Assembly (NCBI RefSeq): GCF_028368935.1
Contig: NZ_JAQNDK010000002.1
Location: forward strand, 2,170,001 to 2,234,000
From: Sorangium aterium
Lineage (GTDB): Bacteria; Myxococcota_A; Polyangia; Polyangiales; Polyangiaceae
DNA length: 64,000 nucleotides
Direction: 5' to 3'
Below, in pieces: positions 15,634 through 23,734 of this stretch (position 1 is its first letter; every line of letters starts with the position of its first letter). Under the pieces are notes generated by a model. The model was not told where the DNA came from and did no database searches. It worked only from the letters and a program-made list of their open reading frames with translations. The position numbers and the translations under genes are program-made.

Positions 15634-15778
15634 GCGCGCTCGTGCGTCGCGGGAGGCGGGCTCACGCCGCCGGAACGAGCGGTCGTCCGCGTGTGCGCGC
15701 GCGTGCGCTGCGGTCCGCGGCGCGCCACGCTGGCCCCCACCGGCCGGGTGCATCTATCCTGGACGGGCGGCTTTGGCG

Positions 15779-16348
15779 ATGAAGATCCGGGGGTCGGCGC
15801 TCATGCATACGAGGACCTACCTGCAGACGCGGTGGGGGAGCCAGGCCATGTCCGCCCTCGACGCCAAGCTGCCCGCCGCCGCGCGGGCGGTCTTCACGGC
15901 GCCCGATCTCGCGGCGCACGGCTGGTATCCCATCTCGGTCTGGAACGCGATCGCGGACGAGATCTCGCGGTGGCCCAACCGGTCCGGCGTCATCCGCGAT
16001 CTCGCGGCCTATGTGGCCGAGCAGGACCTGACGCTCGCGCACAAGGTGCTGCTCAAGCTCGGCACCCCCGCGCTCGTCATGCGGCAGGCCGGCGTGATGT
16101 GGGGCATGTACTTCAACGGCGGCCGGCTCGCGCCTCTCGCCGAGGGAGAGCGGTTCTTCCGGCTGATACTTTACCTGGGGGTCGACCCGCAGTCGGACCC
16201 GGGGCGCCAGATCTGCAGAGACGCGGTGCCGGCGTGGCAGGAGAACGCGCTCCGGCTCTCGGGCGCGCGAGGCGGGCAGAGCCTCCACACGAAGTGCCGT
16301 TTCGAGGGACACCCCACCTGCGAGTACGAAGTGCGCTGGCTTCGGTAG
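15779..16348 (+). CDS. DUF2378-like / V4R-like small sensor-type protein
   Basis: 189 aa. The layout (MKIRGSALMHTRTYL start, HGWYPISVWNAI, RDLAAYVAEQDLTLAHK, MYFNGGRLAPL) resembles the myxobacterial DUF2378 (TIGR02265) paralogues. The end (HTKCRFEGHPTCEYEVRW) is like the C-terminal strand pair of V4R/HNOB-type ligand-binding modules. No catalytic motif or membrane segment is seen. The ATG at 15779 was preferred to a TTG two codons earlier. Its stop codon is directly followed by the stop codon of the convergent gene, leaving no space between them. Role unknown; a regulatory small-molecule sensor is a guess. Confidence 0.55.
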   Translation: MKIRGSALMHTRTYLQTRWGSQAMSALDAKLPAAARAVFTAPDLAAHGWYPISVWNAIADEISRWPNRSGVIRDLAAYVAEQDLTLAHKVLLKLGTPALVMRQAGVMWGMYFNGGRLAPLAEGERFFRLILYLGVDPQSDPGRQICRDAVPAWQENALRLSGARGGQSLHTKCRFEGHPTCEYEVRWLR

Positions 16349-17806
16349 TCACCACTTGGTGCAGAAGGCGAACAGGTTCACCTGCGCCTCTTCCGCGACC
16401 ACCTCGACGGGGGTGCTCCCGAACTTCGACCGGGCGAACAGCGTCCTGAGATCCTCGGTGCTGCGGTGGATCAGCTCCCACTCGAGGACGTGGTCCATGA
16501 ACGCCTTGCTCGGGTTGTTCACCCCGAAATTGCCCACGACCGCGACGCCCCCAGGGAGGAGCTTGTCGTGCATGCAATTGAGGAGGGCCACGACCAGATC
16601 GTCGCGCAGATAATCCGTGAGCCCGATGCTGTAGATCATGTGCTGGGGCTTGAGCACCGTCCTGCCGCGGCCGTGGGCCAGCCGCACCACGTTGTCCTGC
16701 GCGAAGCTGAAGCGGTCCATGACGCCGAGCTGATCGGCGATGCCGGCCGCGTAGGCGAGGGCCTGGTTGTCGATATCGATGCACGTCGCCTTGATGTCGG
16801 GCGGCTCGCCCCCTTCAGCGTAGAGGTCGAACAGCTCCCGGGCGGGGCCGCTCGCGAGGCTGGTGATGTGGACAGGGCCGGACACATGCGCGCCGCAGGC
16901 CTCCCGGATCGCGCGGCTCAGCACGCCTCTCCTGTTCTTGACGGCGCGGCAGGCGTCGATGGCGAGCCCCCACTGGTCGATGAAGCGGCCGAGGCGGCCG
17001 TCGCCCGCGGGCTCGTCGTTGTACATCATCTCGATGGTGTAGAAGTCGCCCGCGTAGCCGCGCGGCTTCGTGTAGCACCGGTCGACGGTGCGGCTCAGCA
17101 TGAAGAGCGAGAAGGTCTCGCGGAAGACATAGGCGCCGATGCCCTTCTCGAGGTGGCGCTCGCGCTCGATGTGCTCGCGCAGCGCGGACACGATGGTCTG
17201 GCACGCGGCGCTCACCTTCTCCTGGATCTCCGCCTCGGGCTGCTTTGCCTCCTTCACCATCCTGTCGGCGATCATCATCTCGAACTTGAACTGTTCGACC
17301 GTGTCGATGAGCTTCGGAGGGATGTTGTTGGTGCCGGCCTGGCCCGTCCTCGCCGCGTGAAAGCGGTTGACCTGCGGCACGTCCTCGACGAGGAGCGGCG
17401 GGAGCATCGCGGTGTTCTCGCGGAGGCGCTGGGCGAGCATGATCGCGAGCGACTGGTAGAAGCGCGCCGCGAGGCCGGGGACGGAGGCGAGGAGCGAGTG
17501 CACATACGGGCCCTCGATGACGTCGAGAGTGCACTCCTCACGGGCGACGACGGAGGCGCTCGCGGCGGCGCTCTCGAGGAACGACATCTCGCCGAAGATG
17601 GCGCCGGGGCCGAGCTGGCGGAGCGCCACGCCGCGCCCGAGGTGGGCGACCTCGACCCCGACCAGGCCGCTGCGCACGATGAAGATGCCCTGCCTTCGCG
17701 AGCCCTCCTCGAGGATCTGCTCGCCCGGTCGGTAGGTGACGCAGCTCGACTTCTCCAGCAGAAGCCGCTCGTCGTCCTGGGTCAAGAACTCGAAACCTGT
17801 CGTCAT
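16349..17806 (-). CDS. Cyclic-nucleotide-binding domain fused to a SAM-dependent methyltransferase
   Basis: 485 aa from the ATG at 17806, which has GGGAGG about seven bases upstream. Residues about 5-130 form a cNMP-binding domain (YRPGEQILEEG, IFIVRSGLVGVEV, GPGAIFGEMSFLES). A helical linker with PRGYAGDFYTIEMMY follows. The last about 215 residues read as a class I methyltransferase: ITSLASGPARELFDLY (motif I region), IKATCIDIDNQAL, then a long LKPQHMIYSIGLTDYL and GGVAVVGNFG. There is no HTH, so it is not a Crp-type regulator. A nucleotide- or Crp-fold-gated methyltransferase is inferred; the methyl acceptor is unknown. Confidence 0.78.
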   Translation of the reverse strand: MTTGFEFLTQDDERLLLEKSSCVTYRPGEQILEEGSRRQGIFIVRSGLVGVEVAHLGRGVALRQLGPGAIFGEMSFLESAAASASVVAREECTLDVIEGPYVHSLLASVPGLAARFYQSLAIMLAQRLRENTAMLPPLLVEDVPQVNRFHAARTGQAGTNNIPPKLIDTVEQFKFEMMIADRMVKEAKQPEAEIQEKVSAACQTIVSALREHIERERHLEKGIGAYVFRETFSLFMLSRTVDRCYTKPRGYAGDFYTIEMMYNDEPAGDGRLGRFIDQWGLAIDACRAVKNRRGVLSRAIREACGAHVSGPVHITSLASGPARELFDLYAEGGEPPDIKATCIDIDNQALAYAAGIADQLGVMDRFSFAQDNVVRLAHGRGRTVLKPQHMIYSIGLTDYLRDDLVVALLNCMHDKLLPGGVAVVGNFGVNNPSKAFMDHVLEWELIHRSTEDLRTLFARSKFGSTPVEVVAEEAQVNLFAFCTKW

Positions 17807-18088
17807 GATGCCTCCCGACCGCCGTGGGCGCCCCGGCCTCGCGGAGGAACGGATCTCTCCCCCCCGCCGCGGCGACAGAGGCGTCCACGCGTGCGCCCCT
17901 TCTACCACGACGCATCGCGCCTCCGCTGAGGCATGGCGGTCCGCGCGCTGGCTCGGCGCGGATCGCGCCGCGGCTGCCGCAGTTGCCGCGGGGCGCCTCG
18001 TTGACCGCACGCCGCGGCTGCCGCAGCGCGCCTCGTCGATCACGCGCCGCGCTCGCGCCGAACGCACGTCGCGCGGTCCTTCACCGGG

Positions 18089-19159
18089 TCACCGCGGGGC
18101 GCAGGCCGCGACGCCGCCGTCCTCGGCGAGCACCAGCACACAGGTGCGGAGCACATCCATGCCGGCAAATCCGTCCGACGGACAGGTCGCCTGCCGCTCG
18201 CCGGGCAGAAGATCGATATCCGCGGCGGCGTCGAACCCCGCCATCCGGAGGCGAGCGCCCGAAAGGACGGGAACAGTGTGCCTGCCTGAGGCGGCGTAGG
18301 CGCTCCTGTCGCCGGTCGCCCGGCGCGACAGCCGCTTCCCCGCGGGGGAGACGGCGAAGAGCGAGCTCTGCGACGCCCCCGAGTCGATCTTCAGCGTGAC
18401 GTCGATTCCCTCGACGCTCGCCCTTGCGGTGAGCCCGCTGCCCTGGTTCGGGCCGCCGCAGCGGGCGAGCTCCACGATGGCGGCCTCGCCGAACCGCGCC
18501 CGGAGCGTGCGTGCGGCCTCGTCGCGCGGAGCTTCGGTCATCCGGCCCTCGCGCAGGTCGAGCACGACGGCGCGGCCCGGCCCCGCCAGCTCCTGAGGCG
18601 CGAGGATGCCGCCGATGCCGATGCGCTGCAGGACGTCGGGCATGCGGACGACGAGCAGCGCGGAGACCTCGACCCGGCCCCACCCGGAGAGCGCGAGGCT
18701 GGCGTTCTCAAGGCGGGACACCGCGAGGGGCCTGCCCGCGTGGTCGACGGCGACGTCGCCTGCGGTCGAGAGGGGCAGCGCGAGCTCGTCGGCGAGCCAG
18801 CGGGCGAGGACGTGGTGGGAGGCGCCGGTGTCGACGATCAGCACGGCCGGCTGGCCCGCCACGACGGCGTCGATGAGCGGCGAGGGGAACGCGCGATCGT
18901 TGAGCTGGTACTGGAGGCTGGCCCGGCGCTCGGGGCCCGCCGCCGGCGCCGCCGGGCCCGCGCCCGCGCCTGCCGGCGCGGGGCCCGCGGGCGAGGACGC
19001 GCCGCCAGCGCCGGCGCCGGTCGACGCCGCGCTGCGCGGCGAGGCCGGCGCGGCGCGGACCGCGGCGGGCTCGGCGCAGCCGGCCACCGCGAGCGCGCCG
19101 GCCGCGGCGGCGGCCGAGAGCGCGGCGAGGAGCTGCCTGCGAGCGCGCGGCACGAGCAT
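18089..19159 (-). CDS. Lipoprotein with two aspartic-protease (retropepsin-like) motifs
   Basis: 356 aa. An Arg-rich start, Ala-rich helix and lipobox AVAGC (Cys28) indicate a lipoprotein; an Ala/Pro/Gly-rich linker of about 50 residues follows. Two active-site-like motifs occur in one chain: IVD110TGAS and KID259SGAS, each followed by a hydrophobic strand, so the protein looks like a pseudo-dimeric retropepsin-type or pepsin-like peptidase. A GIGGILAP segment (flap or psi-loop-like) lies between. It begins three bases after the stop of the Cys-rich lipoprotein gene, so the two are co-translated. Proteolysis at the cell surface is inferred from the Asp motifs and lipobox. Confidence 0.75.
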   Translation of the reverse strand: MLVPRARRQLLAALSAAAAAGALAVAGCAEPAAVRAAPASPRSAASTGAGAGGASSPAGPAPAGAGAGPAAPAAGPERRASLQYQLNDRAFPSPLIDAVVAGQPAVLIVDTGASHHVLARWLADELALPLSTAGDVAVDHAGRPLAVSRLENASLALSGWGRVEVSALLVVRMPDVLQRIGIGGILAPQELAGPGRAVVLDLREGRMTEAPRDEAARTLRARFGEAAIVELARCGGPNQGSGLTARASVEGIDVTLKIDSGASQSSLFAVSPAGKRLSRRATGDRSAYAASGRHTVPVLSGARLRMAGFDAAADIDLLPGERQATCPSDGFAGMDVLRTCVLVLAEDGGVAACAPR

Positions 19160-19162
19160 CCG

Positions 19163-20371
19163 CTACTCGACGCAGCAGAGCGTCGACTGCCCCGTGGGAT
19201 CCAGCGAGCCGGTGAGGTTCGTGCGCGCGGTGCAGGTGGAGCTGGTCGGCGTGCCGACGAGGTGAGCCGGGGGCGAGTAGGCGTACCCGCAGTACCGCCC
19301 GCCCTGCTGGATCCGGGCGTGATCGAAGCAGGAGTAGTCGTTGCCGAGCTCGACGTGCACGTAGTTGCAGTCGCCGCCGCTCGCGGTGCACGCGCACGAC
19401 GAGCACGTCCGGGTGTCGTTGTACCCCCGGAACCAGTCGCTCTCGCGCCGCGCATAGCCGCTGCAGGTGGCGCTGCCGGACACGAGCGCGCATTGCGTCG
19501 CCGGCGAGGCCTGCCTCGGGACGCAGGCCTTGCCGGCGCCGCAGCCCGCGCCGGCGCTCGCGTGGCAGAACTTCCTGGACTCGGCCCACGTCGCCGGCGC
19601 GGGGATCGCCGTGCCGGTCGCGGTGCAGCTCTGGATCACGTCGAAGAGGCCCGCGCGCACGCCGCCCCAGTCGACGAACCCGTTGTTGATCGGCTTCGGG
19701 TCGCACGTGAACCCGACCCGCCTCGCGAGCGTGCCGCGCGTCCCGCCCTCGTCGGCCTCGCACTGCGACTCGTCGGCGTAGAGGTAGAGATCCGCAGCGC
19801 AGTCGGTGGGGTTCGGCGTGCAGCGGCAGCCCTCGCAGCCGCTGCCGGAGAGGCCGCGGAAGAGGAGCGTCTCCTTCGCGGTGAACCCGTCAGGGCACGG
19901 CTCGGCCGCGTCCACGACGACGCCGAGCTCGAAATTCGTGGGCGCCGTCAGGCAGACCGCGCCCTCCGCGCAGTCCGAGTCCGCGCAGTCGACGGCGTCG
20001 TCGCAGTCGTCGTCGCCGCCATTGAAGCAATCCTCGACCTGCGTGCAGCCGGTCGCCGCGCTGGTGCCGGTCGCCGCGCTGGTGCCGGTCGCCGCGCTGG
20101 TGCCGGTCGCCGCGCTGGTGCCGGTCGCCGCGCTGGTGCCGGTCGCCGCGCTGGTGCCGGTCGTCGCGCTGGTGCCGGTCGTCGCGCTGGTGCCGGTCGT
20201 CGCGCTGGTGCCGGTCGTCGCGCTCGTGCCGGCGCTCGCGCTGGAATGTTCGGTCGTCCCGGCGCCATCACCGCCGCCCGCCCCGCCCGCGCCCGCGAAG
20301 TTGCGCTCCTGGGCGCTGCAGGCCGAGAGGCTGACGAGCGCTGCTATCGCAGGCCCGCGAAAGTTCGTCAT
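19163..20371 (-). CDS. Cys-rich repeat-containing lipoprotein
   Basis: 402 aa from ATG 20371. The signal sequence ends in a lipobox (LSAC, Cys18). It is followed by Gly/Ala-rich sequence and a low-complexity linker of ten six-residue GTSATT/GTSAAT units. The rest is Cys-rich: a MopE/calcium-site-like stretch (DCFNGGDDDCDDAVDCADSDC split over 21 residues) and about 20 further cysteines in the C-terminal 230 residues, ending in CCVE. This resembles exported myxobacterial proteins of unknown role with many disulfides. It sits in a minus-strand run with the protease gene three bases downstream. Function unknown. Confidence 0.75.
   Translation of the reverse strand: MTNFRGPAIAALVSLSACSAQERNFAGAGGAGGGDGAGTTEHSSASAGTSATTGTSATTGTSATTGTSATTGTSAATGTSAATGTSAATGTSAATGTSAATGTSAATGCTQVEDCFNGGDDDCDDAVDCADSDCAEGAVCLTAPTNFELGVVVDAAEPCPDGFTAKETLLFRGLSGSGCEGCRCTPNPTDCAADLYLYADESQCEADEGGTRGTLARRVGFTCDPKPINNGFVDWGGVRAGLFDVIQSCTATGTAIPAPATWAESRKFCHASAGAGCGAGKACVPRQASPATQCALVSGSATCSGYARRESDWFRGYNDTRTCSSCACTASGGDCNYVHVELGNDYSCFDHARIQQGGRYCGYAYSPPAHLVGTPTSSTCTARTNLTGSLDPTGQSTLCCVE
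20049..20246. repeat. 18-bp in-frame minisatellite inside the lipoprotein gene
   Basis: Eleven units of 18 bp: six of type CCGGTCGCCGCGCTGGTG (20049-20156), four with GTC in place of GCC (20157-20228; the last has CTCGTG), and one degenerate unit (20229-20246). Two homogeneous blocks indicate recent expansion by slippage. Each unit adds six residues, so copy-number changes keep the frame. Confidence 0.9.
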
Positions 20372-20486
20372 GCCGCCAGGATAGCCGCCCTTGCAGGCGA
20401 GGTGCAGCGTCATGTCCCGGAGGCGCGGCGCTCTCCGCGAGGGGGCGTGATGGGCGAGGTGCCCTGTGACGCCGAGAGAGTGGCCG

Positions 20487-21332
20487 TCACGGGACCGTGG
20501 AGCGCTGGAGGCGGCGCTCCACCTCGGCGCGCGTCGGATACGATGTCTGACACCCCTCGCGCTCGACCGAGATGCCCGCCGCCGCGATCGCGAACCGGAG
20601 TGTGGCCTCGATCGCCATCCCGGAGGCGAGCCCGCCGGCGAGCACGCCCGTGAGGGCGTCCCCGGCGCCCGTCGTGTCGACAGCGCGGGCCGGCAGGGCG
20701 GGGAGCTCCTCGCCCGACGGCAGCAGCACCGCGCCGCGCGCGCCGCGCGTGAGCACCACGCGCTCCGGCAGGTGACCGCGCAGCGCCTCGTGCTCGATCT
20801 CGTTGACCACGGCGAGATCGAACCGGCCGACGAGCTCGGGATCGATGGCGTTGACGGGCGACGGATTGCAGATCGACAGCGCGCCGTCGGCCCGCGCCGC
20901 CGCCAGCACGCCGTCGATCGCAGCGGCCGGGATCTCGCCCTGGCAGAGCCAGACCGATGCCCCGCACGGCGAGGGCGGCGTGACGAGCGCGTTGGCGCCG
21001 GGGATCGCGAGGATCTGGTTCTCTCCGGCCTCGTCGACGCAGATCAGGGCCACGCCCGTCGTCGCGCCGCGGTGGACCGCCACGGCGGAGAGCTCCACCC
21101 CGTCGGCGGCGAGCGCGGCCGCGCAGAGCTCGCCGTGGGCGTCGTCGCCGCGCGCGCCCGCGAGCCGCACGCGCGCGCCGGAGCGCGCCGCCGCGACCGC
21201 CTGGTTCGCGCCCTTGCCGCCCGGCGCGACGAGGAAGCGGCGGCCCAGCACCGACTCGCCGGGGCGCGGCAGCCGCGGGCCGTAGCCGATGAGATCGGCG
21301 GTGATCGAGCCGCAGATCGCGAGCAATCCCAT
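20487..21332 (-). CDS. rbsK: PfkB-family sugar kinase, ribokinase type
   Basis: 281 aa from ATG 21332. The N-terminus has the ribokinase start (ICGSITADLI, PRPGESVLG) and the substrate motif PGGKGANQAVAAARSG. The C-terminal PfkB signature is DTTGAGDALTGVL with the catalytic Asp in GAGD. It phosphorylates a free sugar such as ribose with ATP; the exact sugar cannot be read from sequence. There is no ribose transporter nearby. It lies 73 bp after the VWA lipoprotein gene on the same strand. Confidence 0.85.
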   Translation of the reverse strand: MGLLAICGSITADLIGYGPRLPRPGESVLGRRFLVAPGGKGANQAVAAARSGARVRLAGARGDDAHGELCAAALAADGVELSAVAVHRGATTGVALICVDEAGENQILAIPGANALVTPPSPCGASVWLCQGEIPAAAIDGVLAAARADGALSICNPSPVNAIDPELVGRFDLAVVNEIEHEALRGHLPERVVLTRGARGAVLLPSGEELPALPARAVDTTGAGDALTGVLAGGLASGMAIEATLRFAIAAAGISVEREGCQTSYPTRAEVERRLQRSTVP

Positions 21333-21405
21333 CACCGCCGCATACCACGAACGCGGCGGCGCCGGCCGGGTCCCCGGGCGCACGGCGCCGCCCACGGCGC
21401 CCGCG

Positions 21406-23271
21406 TCAGTCGGCGTTCACGGCCACGGCGGTGGTCTTGCCGCTGGCGAGCGCGCCGGCGCGGCGGATGATGCCGATGAACTCCTGCTGATCGCCCTTGC
21501 TGGACGCGGCGGCCCTCGCGATCTTCTCGATGTCGGCGAGCCTCCAGGAGCGCGCGTGCGGGCTGTGGCGCAGGACCTCCGCGAACCCTGCCACCGCGGA
21601 CGCGAAGCGGAAGTCGGCCGGCGCCGCGTCGAAGGTGGGGGCGATGGCGCCCGGGGCCATCTTGACCAGGGTCTCCTCGGCCGTGTTCGAGCCGAGCGGC
21701 GCCTTGTGGCGGAGGCGCACGACGACCGGCGCCGCGCCCTCGCCCTTCAGCGCGGGGGCCTTGAGCTCGACGTCGTAGATGGCCGTCACGCTGTGCCCTG
21801 CGCCGATCTCGCCGGCGTCCACCTTGTCGTTCCGGAAATCCCGGTCGGCCACGTCGCGGTTCTCGTAGCCGATGAGCCGGTAGCTCTTGACGAAGCTCGG
21901 GTCGAACTCGACCTGGATCTTCACGTCGCGGGCGATGACCTGGAGCATCCCGCCGACCTGCTCCGAGAAGACCCGCCGCGCCTGCGCCTCGCTGTCGATA
22001 TAGGCGTAGTTCCCGTCGCCCTGGTTGGCGAGCTGCTCCATCATGAGATCCTTGTAGTTGCCCTGGCCGAAGCCGATGGTGGACAGCGTGATCCCCTTGT
22101 CCCTCGCGCGCTTGATGGTCTTCAGGATCTCGTCGTGGGAGGTCGGGCCGACGTTCGCGTCTCCGTCGGAGAGCACGATGACGCGGTTGACGTGCCCCTT
22201 CACGAGCGTCCGCTCGGCGAGGCTGTAAGCGAGATCGATGCCGCTCGACATGGCGGTGGAGCCGCCCGCGGTGAGGTCGTCGAGGGCCGCGAGGATCTTC
22301 CCCTTGCTCTCGATGCCGGTCGGCGCGAGCACCTCTCGCACGCTGCCCGCATAGGTGCAGAGCGCCACGGTGTCCCCCGGCTTGAGGGTGTCGGTGAGCA
22401 TCTTCAGGCTCTTCTTCGCGAGCTCGATCTTGTCCGGCGACTGCATCGAGCCGCTGGTGTCGACGAGGTACACGAGGTGCACCGGGGTCCGCTCCTTGGC
22501 CGTCACGCGCTTGCCCTGGACCGCCACGCGCACGAGGTGGTGGCCCGCCGTGAACGGCGAGGGCGCGGCCGCGAGGTGCACGGCGAACGGGCCTGCCGCG
22601 GGCGAGGCATAGCCGTAATCGAAGTAGTTGAGGAACTCCTCGGCGCGCACGGCCTGATACGGGGGCAGCGCGCCATCCATGATCTTGCGGCGCGCGATGG
22701 CGTAAGAGGCCGTGTCCACGTCGATCGCGAACGTCGAGAGGCGGTCCTTCGCGGGGTCCTCGACCGGGTTGACGCCGTAGTCCCGGTACGTCTCGCTGCC
22801 CTGGGGTTCGGGCGCCGTGACGGCGACGGACGCGGGCGGGGGCGCGGGGCGCGCCACGGCCGTCGCCGCCGGGGTGGGCGCCTTCTTGGGCGCGGGCGCG
22901 CCGCCCGTCACCTGGATGCGCGCGTCCGCCCCGGTCGCGGCGCCCGCCTTGGTCGCCCGCGACTGCGTCGGCATGGGCGAGGCCGGCGAGGGCGCCACAG
23001 GGGCGGCCGCCACGGGCAGGGCCGGCGGCGGCGCGGGCTCCGCGGGCGCCGCGCCAGGATAGGCCGCCTCGGCTTCCTCGCGCTTGGCGGTGGACGCGCG
23101 GCCCTCGTCTTGCGGCGCGTCGAACTCCGGCTGCATGGCCCGCCCGGCGGCGGCCTCGGTCGGCGCGGCCGACGCGGTCGCCGCCGTGGGGGAAGGCGTG
23201 GATCCACCGCAGCCGATGAGCAGCGCGGTGACGAGGGCGGGGGCGACGAGATCGAGGGGCCGGGTGCGCAT
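21406..23271 (-). CDS. VWA-domain lipoprotein (YfbK-like)
   Basis: 621 aa. Start ATG 23271 has AAGGAGG nine bases upstream. The signal ends in lipobox LIGC (Cys21); a Pro/Ala/Thr-rich linker of about 150 residues follows. A conserved block (RLSTFAIDVDTASYA, AVRAEEFLNYFDY) precedes a von Willebrand factor A domain with MIDAS motif DTSGSMQ near residue 270, then GGSTAMSSGI and VLSDGDANVG. The C-terminal DUF3520-like region completes the YfbK architecture. VWA-MIDAS domains bind protein partners through a metal. It probably acts at the outer surface or periplasm. First gene of a possible minus-strand operon with the ribokinase and the two lipoproteins. Confidence 0.85.
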   Translation of the reverse strand: MRTRPLDLVAPALVTALLIGCGGSTPSPTAATASAAPTEAAAGRAMQPEFDAPQDEGRASTAKREEAEAAYPGAAPAEPAPPPALPVAAAPVAPSPASPMPTQSRATKAGAATGADARIQVTGGAPAPKKAPTPAATAVARPAPPPASVAVTAPEPQGSETYRDYGVNPVEDPAKDRLSTFAIDVDTASYAIARRKIMDGALPPYQAVRAEEFLNYFDYGYASPAAGPFAVHLAAAPSPFTAGHHLVRVAVQGKRVTAKERTPVHLVYLVDTSGSMQSPDKIELAKKSLKMLTDTLKPGDTVALCTYAGSVREVLAPTGIESKGKILAALDDLTAGGSTAMSSGIDLAYSLAERTLVKGHVNRVIVLSDGDANVGPTSHDEILKTIKRARDKGITLSTIGFGQGNYKDLMMEQLANQGDGNYAYIDSEAQARRVFSEQVGGMLQVIARDVKIQVEFDPSFVKSYRLIGYENRDVADRDFRNDKVDAGEIGAGHSVTAIYDVELKAPALKGEGAAPVVVRLRHKAPLGSNTAEETLVKMAPGAIAPTFDAAPADFRFASAVAGFAEVLRHSPHARSWRLADIEKIARAAASSKGDQQEFIGIIRRAGALASGKTTAVAVNAD

Positions 23272-23734
23272 GAGGTGTCCTCCTTGAAGGGGATCGCGAG
23301 GGCGGATCCCTGCTGTACGTTCTCGTGGGTCGGCCATCGCCGATCGCCACACAGGTCCATGTGAGGGCCGCACGCGCGGCTGCCCCACAGCGCGTTTTCC
23401 ACGGGCGAGACGGACCCCTCGCCGCTTTTGCTGCGCGAACGCCGCGTGTCGCCGGTCGTCCGGCGAGCCGACGAAGGGGCTCTCGCGGCCGGGGCCCGCC
23501 GTGGCGGGGCTCGGCGCGTCCGAGTGCCAGGGAAACGCGGTCGTCTCGGCCGGCTTACACCCGAAATCGACGGGAGCTCGGGTCGGGTCCTCCACCCTCG
23601 GAATCAGAGGGGGAGAGCGGGCGCGTGGCGTGGCGCCGCACGCTAGATTGAGCAAGATCGCGGGGAGGCGGGGCGGCGACGGCCGTCCTCCTTCCTTCCC
23701 GCTTCCCTCTCGATCTCTCCTCAGGAGGTGCGTG
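23272..23734. other. Intergenic region between VWA lipoprotein and sirtuin genes
   Basis: A divergent gap of 463 bp. It holds the ribosome site of the VWA gene (AAGGAGG, minus strand, next to 23271) and that of the sirtuin gene (AGGAGG 23723-23728). A weak GGGATC/GATCCC dyad lies at 23290-23310. Open frames here are Arg/Pro-rich and unconvincing. No clear promoter hexamers were identified. Confidence 0.6.

Noticed and set aside
16349-17806. Crp/Fnr transcription factor
   Set aside because: The cNMP-binding domain is present but no HTH follows; the C-terminal half reads as a methyltransferase.
20049-20246. CRISPR or regulatory array
   Set aside because: Contiguous 18-bp units in frame inside a lipoprotein gene; it is a coding minisatellite.
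21289-23364. 691-codon plus-strand frame antisense to the VWA lipoprotein gene
   Set aside because: His/Arg/Gly-rich composition without motifs; the minus-strand gene has signal peptide, MIDAS motif and ribosome site.
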